64,000 nt of DNA from NCBI GenBank assembly GCA_037157565.1, contig JAZHRO010000002.1, forward strand, positions 71,197,001-71,261,000, written 5' to 3'. Shown piece after piece: positions 56,272-64,000 of this stretch. The DNA comes from Thalassia testudinum (taxonomy: Eukaryota; Streptophyta; Magnoliopsida; Alismatales; Hydrocharitaceae). How positions within the stretch are numbered: the stretch's first letter is position 1; every line of letters starts with the position of its first letter. A program made the position numbers and the translations under genes. The notes under the pieces are model-generated. The model was not told the origin of the DNA and made no database searches. It saw only the letters and a list, made by a program, of their open reading frames with translations.

Positions 56272-56878
56272 GTTAGTTATATCTTCTCCAACACCTCTTT
56301 ATTAAAGGAAGCAAGTTTCCAAAGTTCCAATGTTCAAAAAAAAGACTTAATCGATTAAGACCATAAAGAAGTCCAACAGATGGCTTTGGAATGGCATTGA
56401 TCAATTAATTTCTTCAAACATCCTTTGTTGAATTTGTCGGTTAATCGTTTAAGACCTTGATTCTGGAATACATTTAATCGATTAATGTTTATACCTTTAA
56501 TTGATTAACGAATGGTGTTTTAATTGACTAATGTGTGCATTAGTTGATTAATTTCAAATGTCTTTGAGCTGAACACATATTTTCAATTCAAAGTCAAAAA
56601 GTTATGAAATGATTTTTTGGTGGTTTCTAAGCCTTGTATCTTGTTTATAAATACCTCTTAAAGGCTTTGGATGAAAAACACATCTTTCCACTTGCTATTA
56701 CTTTAAAACATTTTTGAAAGATCATTTGCATACAATGCTCCTACTTCTCAATTCCATTGACAAAAAGCTCTTGTACTCCACTTTCCTCACACTCAATTCT
56801 CATATTTCGATATCAAGAAGTACAAAGGAGTATTCCTAAGTCCTATTACACTTATTTGCACATTCATTAGCTCTATAG

Positions 56879-58240
56879 TGTTGGTGCATAAGCACCATGA
56901 TATTTGATTTTGATGATAACCAAAAGTATCATTGATGCTATATTGCTCTTTTAAGGATAACATTTCAGGAACAAGGAGCCAAAGCAAGGAAGGAAGAAGA
57001 GCTAAGTTGATGGTCAAGAAGGAGGAAGCTAGAAGAAGGAGAAGATTGATTTTCGTAGCTTAGTTTTTGTTATTCATTTGATGTATTTTATCATTTTTTA
57101 TCTAGACATGATGTAAAAGAGCCCAAGTATAATAACCTAAGTCCTAAACATCCTTTCTTAACCTTACGACACTTAGGAAAAACTTAGAATCAAATTGGAA
57201 ATATAAAATAGTAAACAGACTGCCTAATTAAACGTCTAATTTACTTGTTAGACATCTAAAAACCCATTTTTAGACAACTAAGTTTATTTTTAGACATCTT
57301 ATGATTTGACCATTGGAGCCTAGCATTCACCTTAGGTAATTAAGCATCCATCCTTATCGTCAAGTGTCCTATAGGTCTCTTATATGTCCAATGTTCTTGT
57401 TAGATGTCCAATAAACCCATTTAAGTTGTTTGATCACTTGATTGAACATTCCCTAGGTAAGTTCATGTTGACAACCTTCTAAGCCCATTCTATCATATGT
57501 TTTCCCATTCTATTTAAACATCTGACCTGATAAATCAGATGTTCGATCACTCTACCAGATGTCTGATACTATTCTGACAGTTGTAGATCTTTGTGCAAGC
57601 TATCTTAATTTTGAGCGTTAATGTCCCAAATCACTCCCAACACCTATAAGCCCTCTCTCAATTAGTCTATAGCTTTTGTAACACCTTCATAAACAACTTA
57701 GAGGCTTACCATTCTACACAACACCATAGAACAATATTTCCCACCATATTCACATAAAGAGAAGATCAAAAGAGAGAAAAGCTCTATACTTGCTCTCCTA
57801 GCCTACAACACTTCATCTAAGAGCTAAGAGCATGGTGCCTTCACTTTGATCCACTTCCATCAAAGGGAAGCTTTATAAACCTATAGAAGCTAGTATTTTC
57901 TTTCATATTGTGGCTTGATATGGTTTTGGTATTTTGCTTTCATTTTATTGTAAGGAAGTTCAGGTTGTAGATTCCCATCTTGTGGAGACAAAATTATATC
58001 AATCTGATACGTGGTTGTATTGAGGTACACTACCCTTGGTTTAAAGTAGTGTGGCTAGTGGATTTAATCAACTCAGTCAATCAGGAAAAATCCTAAGTCA
58101 GGGTGACTTAGGTGGTGATTTTTATTCGGTTGGGATTTTCACCTAAAAATCATCATGTCATTCACGTGATTGATTTTATTTATGCTTGCTATTTCATTTT
58201 TATCATATCATACTATTTGCCCCCTTTAGTGCAACCTACA
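56879..58240 (+). repeat. 5' LTR of C2
   Basis: Starts TGTTGGTGCATAAGCACC and ends TTTAGTGCAACCTACA; 1362 bp. A weak TATA (CCTATAAGCC) lies near 57641. U3 (57220-57570) holds many variants of AGACGTCT/AGACATCT (for example CCAGATGTCTGATACTATT). U5 (57960-58240) is the part shared with the other copia LTRs. Confidence 0.9.
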
Positions 58241-58241
58241 T

Positions 58242-58256
58242 TTGATATTAGAGTAG
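58242..58256 (+). promoter_or_regulatory. Primer-binding site of C2, tRNA-Met type (decayed)
   Basis: TTGATATTAGAGTAGG, a version of TTGGTATCAGAGCAGG with transitions only, one base inside the 5' LTR. Confidence 0.72.
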
Positions 58257-58294
58257 GTTCTTGCACTTTGGTGTAACAAACTAGCAAAGATCCA

Positions 58295-59380
58295 ATGGAA
58301 GGGAAGATTGCTGCAATCGGGTGCAACGAAAGATAATCAACCACATAGCCTCCGCATTTTGATGGTACAAACTATCCCTATTGGAAAATTAAAATGACAA
58401 CATTTTTGCAGGTACATACCTTCATATTATGGGAGAGATGAAAAACTCCATTGAAGATCCCAGAGTGACCCACAAGAGGATACAACGAGGAGCAAATGAG
58501 AAAGCTCTCATTGAATGTGAAAGCAATAAACACCCTCTCCTATGCACTCAATCCGAAAGAATTCATTCGGATCTCAATGCCAAACTGCCTGTGAATATGG
58601 TAAACATTAAAGGTAATTCATGAAGGCACAAGTAAAGTTAGAACTTTGAAAATTAATTTTTTATTGTAGGAGTTCGAAGCTTTTTCTTTGAAGGAAGATG
58701 AGAAACTATATGAGATGTACAAAAGGTTCACATTGATTGTGAGTAATCTCGAGTCATTGGGGATGACCTTTATCAAAGGTGAACTTTAAACAAAGTTGTG
58801 TTCCTTTGGATCAGAATGGGAATAAAAGGTGATGGTCATTGAAGAAGCACATCAAATTGAAGATCTTAACATGGATGACTTGTTGGGCAACCTTATGGCA
58901 TATGAAAACAAAATGGAGCAAAAAAAGATGAAGAGCACACCAGAATTGAAGAAGAAATTACTTTCTTGCAAATCAAATTTTGATAGCAAGGTATGTTTCG
59001 ACGACAATGAATTTCTTATTATCAGTAAAAAGTTTTGTAAGTTTTTCAGGAAAAAAAATTTTAAAGAAAAGAAAAGGAAGGAAGAGCTGATTAGATGCTA
59101 CAATTACAAAAACAAAGGACATTTCAAAAATGAATGTCCTCTATTGAAGAAGGACAAGAAGAAGCAAAAGAAAATAAGCTACAAGAAATCAAAGAAGAAG
59201 GCATTTCAAGCTACTTGGGATGACTCAAGTTCCGAAGAAGAGGAAGATGGAGAAAAGAATGAAAACAAGGAAATCGCATGTCTTGGATTCATAGTAATTA
59301 AGGACAATGAAGTTGAAGATGAATGTGACAACAATGAGGTACAACCTTACACTCTAGATGAATTACAAAAATTATTTTAA
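58295..59380 (+). pseudogene. C2 gag (copia UBN2 type) with damaged zinc knuckle
   Basis: Starts MEGK at 58295, with early stops. Recognisable gag segments: FDGTNYPYWKIKMT (about 58356), LSLNVKAINTLSYALNPKEF-like (about 58520), YEMYKRFTLIVSNLESLGMT (about 58710), then a 183-codon open stretch 58829-59380 with the DLLGNLMAYE helix, Lys-rich segments, the knuckle CYNYKNKGHFKNEC and an acidic tail. The second knuckle Cys is Tyr (TAC for TGC), so zinc binding would be lost. No pol follows. In the intact family it would build the particle and bind RNA. Confidence 0.85.
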
Positions 59381-60339
59381 TGAGTTTTATGAAATTAATA
59401 GGTTGTTAAAAATAGAAAACAAGAAGTTGAAAATTTCTTGTCGCACTCTTAAAAAAGAAAAACATGATCTTGTTAGAGAAAGCACAACTCCTGAGATGGA
59501 TAAGACTAAAACTCTTAAAAGAATAGTTCTTTGAAAGAAGAAATTTCTTTGCTAAAAGGAAAAATAGATTTTGTTGAAAAAGATATAGCTAGTCTTAAAG
59601 GAAATTCAAATATGCTAGTTGATGATCTTGGGAAAGTTGTATAGGGAAGATTAAAGTTATTGTAATTAAGTCTAGCTTGGCACGCACTAAAAAGAATTTT
59701 GTGCACAAAAGCCAAGTGGCTAGAGTCCAAGTAAAACACACTCTTGGATGAGAAATTCTAACATGGAAGGACCCAAAAAGATGTGAGTACCAAGATCCTT
59801 GGTAAATTCATGTTTTATAGGACATCAAGATGCTAGCATAAAGTGAAGATGCTATCTCTATGGAGTTCATGAAGGAAGAGCAAAAATAATTGGACAACCA
59901 AATCAATATGAAGGATGGAATCCATATCAACGGAGGTAAATCACTCACTTGGTATCAAATTCATTTGGTAAGATTCTTTTCATTTTTTTTGATGATTTAG
60001 AAGAAGCATTTAGATAGGGGGAGTATATCTTGTTTAAAAGAATGAACAAGGGAGAGATGAACTTGTTAGGGGCAGTTAACTTTCCTATTGCCTTAACTTT
60101 CTATTATCAAAAAGGCAGAGACTGGATTAATGGGCAGATTAGAAGATTTCATTAGCACCTCTGTAAAAGAAGCTAGAATTATTGGGGAGTAATTGATTGA
60201 TTAAAGAAATTCTTTGTTCTTTTTGAAAATGTCAAAAAAGGGGAGAATGGGAAGATTGTGTAGATAAACAAAAGACTTGTTATTAGTTTCATTAAAGTAC
60301 ATTTTCTTTGTAAGGTTTTGTCATAAAAATGGGAGATAT
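59381..60339 (+). other. C2 coiled-coil gag tail remnant and 3' region
   Basis: About 59378-59500 reads EINRLLKIENKKLKISCRTL then KKEKHDLVRES, a Lys/Glu/Leu coiled coil as in Sirevirus-type gag. Near 59765 GPKKM is followed by TGA, where relatives have Trp in GPKKxWVP. The rest is non-coding, with purine tracts (around 60015, 60235) and the likely polypurine tract AAAAATGGGAGATA at 60326-60339. Confidence 0.7.
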
Positions 60340-60783
60340 TGTTAGCGCATAAGCACCCTATTGCTTGATTTTGATGATAACAAAATGTATAATTGCTATA
60401 TTGCTCTTTGAAGTTAACATTTTAGGAACAAGGAGCCAATGAAAGGAAGGAAGAAGAGCCAAGTTGATTGTCAAGAAGGAGGAAGCTAGAAGGAGATTGA
60501 TTTTTGTAGTTTAGTTTTTGTTCTTCATTTGATGTATCTTATCTTTCTTTATCTAGATGTGATGTAAAAGAGCCCAAGTATGATAACTTAAGTCATAAAG
60601 ATTCTTACTTAACTTCAGGATACTTAGGCAAAACTTAGAATCAAATTAGAAATCCAAAGCAATAAACAGACTGCCTAATCAAACGTTTAATTTACTTGTT
60701 AGATGTTTGAAAACCCACTTTCAGACGACTAAGTTTATTTCCTGACATCCTTTGGTCTAACTGTTGGAGCCTAACGTTCACCT

Positions 60784-62593
60784 TGTAAGTTTGCACTAGA
60801 GGGGGGTGAATAGTGTGGTATAAAAATTTTAATACAAATGAAGCAATCACACAAACATTGACCATAATGAGATAAATATTTTTAGGTGGAAACCCATGGG
60901 TCAAAACCACCACCTAAGTCACCCCGACTTAGGATTTCCCGATCAACTTAATCGATCAAATCCACTATCATATCTCTTTAAATCGAGGGTAATACAACCT
61001 CAATACAACAATACTACTTACAAGAGGGTAGTATACCTCAAACCTCTCTTGTCCACAAAGAGAATTTTGTCTCATGAAGAGATAGAAATTCGCAACACGA
61101 ATACCCAACAAAAACTACAATCTAAACAACACCTATAGAGCCATAATATATAAATGGAGACTTAGCTACTATAGGCTTAAGTGTCTTCCTTGAGATGGAA
61201 GTAGATAGGCATGATGGCATAGCATTAGGGTGCTCTCAGATGCAATGTGTAGAGAGTTGAGAACAAATACTAATCTCTTGAATTCTCCTTCCAATCACTA
61301 AAAATGGTGGAAAGAATTATCTCTTGGTTGTATTTAGCAAAGGAGAGGTTCTCATCTATTTATAGAGGTGTTAGGAGTGCTCAAGAAGGCTTGGGAGAAG
61401 GCTCCTAGCTGTTGGAAGCATATCCCAAAAGATTGGGTTGAAATCCAAATCAAATCAGGCAATACATAAGTCTGACAATAGAATAAGATAATTGAAAAAT
61501 GTGTTGGACGTCTAATATGGGGTTTCTGGACATCTGACAAAAAGCTTGGACGTTTGATCACAAAGGTCAGTTTCCCTAGAATTAATTGGATCTAAACAGT
61601 GTACTTATCAATAAAGATCATATATCTGGAAGTGTATTTTAAGACATCTTGGAGAAAGTTTGGACGTTTGAAAACAATGGGATTGGTTCCTAGAATTGAT
61701 TAGATCCAAATAGGGATCTTGTATCTAAGTATCATATGTCTATAGAACTTCTGAATAGTCTATTGGACATCTGATGAAAGGAATAACCCTAGAGAATTTA
61801 TTTCTCGAGAATCTAAAGATCAAGTGTAGTCCGACAATCAAGATTTAGGTCATAATAGGTCTAACATTTCTTTATTAGATGTCAGGAGAAGGTTCTGGAC
61901 ATCTGAAAATAATAATAAAATATTTATAACTGGTCTCAAGATGATTTTTCTTTGACTAAGTGAGATTTGGTTCTAACGGTTTAATATTGGATGTATGATA
62001 AGGTCTTCGAATGTCTATAGTCAACTATGGACATCTGGAAAGAGGTATGGACGTCTAATATGCTGAAGGCAGATTTTGTAAGATCAGGCTATTAGGGTAT
62101 TGGACGTCTGATCCTATTGTTAGATGACTTAAAATGAAGTACCAGACGTTTAATCATTGTTTTGGACATCTGATAAGGCCAATTGTCTACTAGTTTGGTT
62201 TTCTAGGTCAATTCTAGGATTTACCTAAGTGTTCTAAGTTTGAGTGAATACGTCTAGGACCTAGGTTATTATATTTTGGGCTCCTTTACATAAATCTAAG
62301 GAAATAAAAAGCAAACATAAGTACATGACATAAGAACAAAGTATTCTATTCTATTCTTCTTTCTTCTCTTTATATTCAAGCTTAAAGTCTTCTTCTTTTG
62401 CTCCTTCATCCTGCTCCTTGATGCTTTTCTTTTCCATCAAGCTCCTCCATTGCTCCATGGACTTGAGCTTGAACTCTTTCACACTAGCTTCCATTTGCGT
62501 TTTAACGTAAAATCTTAGTCTTAAATGCAAACGTCAAATGGCAAGTGTGTTGTTATCATCAAAATCAATGATCGTGGTGTGTTTGCACCAACA
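60784..62593 (-). repeat. Solo copia LTR J nested in the C2 3' LTR
   Basis: On the minus strand it starts TGTTGGTGCAAACACACCAC and ends ...CTCTAGTGCAAACTTACA; 1810 bp. Exactly five bases (TACTG, 62594-62598) separate its right end from the resumed host LTR (TAGGTAAT). Opposite CACCT on the left, that is a decayed TSD (3 of 5, with two C/T differences). A TATA box (CTATAAATAG, minus) is at 61356-61365. U3 (61500-62180) is full of TGGACGTCTGA / TGGACATCTGA words. Confidence 0.82.
61500..62180. repeat. Cluster of GACGTCT/GACATCT palindromes in solo LTR J
   Basis: More than ten words of the type TTGGACGTCTAAT, CTGGACATCTGAC, TTGGACGTTTGA and CCAGACGTTTAA, spaced about 30-90 bp apart in U3. They are the same core as in solo LTR F (18305-19215) and the C2 LTRs (57220-57570, 62600-63060). 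Confidence 0.75.
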
Positions 62594-64000
62594 TACTGTA
62601 GGTAATCAGATGTCCAACCATATCATCAGACGTCCTATAGGTCTCTCAAGAGTCCAATAATACTACTAGATAACTCTCAGTTGGCTGTTGGACATTGAAA
62701 ACCTAAATCAAAGAAGATATTGTATAAAAAGCCTAAATCGTAAAATAATTTTCACATCAGATGTCCAACTATAGGATCAAATGTCCTATTAGACGACAAA
62801 CATTAAGACTAGACATCTAACCTCACATCGGTCCCAAATCTAGGAAAGACTTGGTTATAGTAACGGGCGACCAATGATCTTTTCAGACATCTGGTAAATC
62901 CATTTAAATTGTTTGATCACTTGATTAGACATCTACGCAAGTTCATGTTGATAGCCTTTTAGAGCCCGTTCTATCATACATTTGCCCATTCTGTATAGAC
63001 ATCTAACTTGACACATCAAATGTCCGATCACTCTACCAGACGTCTGATACTATTCTAATAGTTGTAGATCTTTGTGCAATCTATCTTGATTTCAACAATT
63101 AATGTCCCAAATCACTCCCAACTCCTATAAGCCCCCTCTCAATCATTCTAGAGCTTTTTTAACACTTTTATAAACAACTTAGAGGCTTACCATTATACAC
63201 AACACCATAGAACAATATTTCCCACCATATTCACATAGAGAGAAGATCAAAAGAGAGAAAAGCTCTATACTTGCTCTCCTAGCCTACAACACTTCATCTA
63301 AGAGCTCAGAACACTATGCCTTCACTTTGATCCACTTTCACTAAAGGGAAGTTCCTAAACCTATATGAGCTAGTATTTCCTTTCATATTATTGCTCTATA
63401 GGGTTTTTGAATTTTGTTTTCATTTTGTTGTAAGGGTGTTTGGGTTGTGGATTCCCATCTTATGGTGACAAAATTGTATCAATTCGATCTGATATGTGGT
63501 TGTATTGAGGTACACTACCTTCAATTAAAAGTAGTGTAGTTATTGGATTTAATTAACTCGATCGATCATGAAAAATCCTAAGTTGGGATCCTTAAGTAGT
63601 GGTTTTTACTTGTTTGGGTTTCCACTTAAAAATTGTTGTATCACTCATGTGATTGATTTTATTTGTACTTGATATTTCGTTTTCATCATATCATACTATT
63701 CACCTCCTCTAGTGCAGCCAACATATAGGACCTGTGTACATTTTATTTCTGATTATAATTGTACTTTGGGTGCCTAAGATGTTGGCTTTCCATTCTTCGC
63801 AAAAGAGGAACAAAATCCTCTTTGGGCCTTTGCAAGAGGGATTTATGTATTAGAGGTGCACCGCCCTTGGTTCTTTGTGGTGTGGTTTAGTGATTCCTAC
63901 AAGGTATAGGGGCAAAATCCTAGATAGGGATATCTACATAAAGGTTTTTCCCATTGAAGTGTTTCCTCTTTAAATCATCGTGCCCATAAGTATTTCTGGT

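Larger units (their letters stand above)
56879..63723 (+). mobile_element. Gag-only Ty1/copia element C2 (Sirevirus-like), nested in LTR I
   Basis: 5' LTR 56879-58240, tRNA-Met-type primer site, gag remnant, coiled-coil tail, purine tracts, 3' LTR 60340-63723 (interrupted). The perfect 5-bp TSD TATAG is at 56874-56878 and 63724-63728. The internal region is only 2.1 kb and has no protease, integrase, RT or RNase H, so the element is non-autonomous by structure. Confidence 0.88.
60340..63723 (+). repeat. 3' LTR of C2, split by solo LTR J
   Basis: Pieces 60340-60783 and 62599-63723. Starts TGTTAGCGCATAAGCACC and ends AGTGCAGCCAACA, followed by TSD TATAG. The second piece carries roughly 0.2 kb in U3 that the 5' LTR does not have at the same place (around 62660-62880). 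Confidence 0.86.
29467..64000 (+). repeat. Copia LTR I, host of the large nest, runs off the right edge
   Basis: LTR pieces 29467-29856, 56277-56878 and 63729-64000. It starts TGTTAGAGCTAGAAACTACT followed by TTTTGATGTTAACAAAATAC, the usual copia LTR start here. Removing the B compound insertion (TSD GTTAG) and element C2 (TSD TATAG) gives a continuous LTR of at least 1.26 kb. A TATA box (TTTATAAATA) is at 56644-56653. U3 (56340-56570) carries repeated AATCGATTAA-type palindromes. The 63870-63990 part matches the U5 layout of the other copia LTRs. The primer site and internal region lie beyond the window. Confidence 0.75.

Overview
This window is intergenic DNA from a large, repeat-rich flowering-plant genome. 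I find no host protein-coding gene, rRNA or functional tRNA gene. The evidence for a plant is the set of LTR retrotransposon lineages: Ty3/gypsy elements of the Athila group with a primer-binding site complementary to the 3' end of plant tRNA-Asp, a remnant of a Tat-type gag/protease, and Ty1/copia elements with a tRNA-Met-type primer site, coiled-coil gag and several polypurine tracts, which resemble Sireviruses. I cannot name the species. All boundaries come from reading termini (TG...CA), target-site duplications (TSDs) and primer sites by eye, without alignment software.

Layout. 1-7962 (-): 5' part of an Athila-like element (pol, gag, leader, primer site, 5' LTR); its other end lies outside the window. 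7963-8981: flank with a roughly 48-bp minisatellite. 8982-16003 (+): a gag-only copia element. Its 5' LTR holds a solo LTR (10607-11636, TSD TATCC), its internal region holds another (12613-14873, TSD GAGAC), and its 3' LTR is cut at 16003. 16004 to about 21780 (+): an Athila-like LTR carrying two nested solo LTRs, 16429-19242 (TSD GAAAT/GAAAC) and 19889-21525 (TSD TGGCT/TGGTT). About 21960-23560 (-): decayed Tat-type gag and protease. 24203 to about 28015 (+): a long solo LTR. 28016-29466: nothing recognisable.

29467-64000 is one large nest inside a copia LTR that starts at 29467 and runs off the right edge. At the GTTAG site inside it sits a compound insertion, 29857-56271: two head-to-tail units of a non-autonomous Athila-derived family (here 'family B') with four LTR segments. 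Unit 1 was later split by a complete but dead Athila-like element (32261-44107, 'family A', TSD GTTGG) and by a 2.9-kb solo LTR (44402-47311). At the TATAG site of the same host LTR sits a second gag-only copia element (56879-63723), whose 3' LTR holds a solo LTR (60784-62593).

How the parts relate. Family A has gag, protease, RT, RNase H and integrase domains. Family B keeps A-like LTR termini, primer site, leader and 3' region, but its gag-pol is replaced by a Tyr/Asp-rich then acidic reading frame of roughly 530 codons that I do not recognise, present in two diverged copies. It would need gag-pol proteins in trans. The most interesting signals are the tandem B insertion with a junction resembling joined cDNA ends, the unidentified B reading frame, a tRNA-like A-box/B-box module inside several Athila-like LTRs, a near-perfect palindrome upstream of their TATA boxes, and clustered short palindromes in the LTRs of other families.
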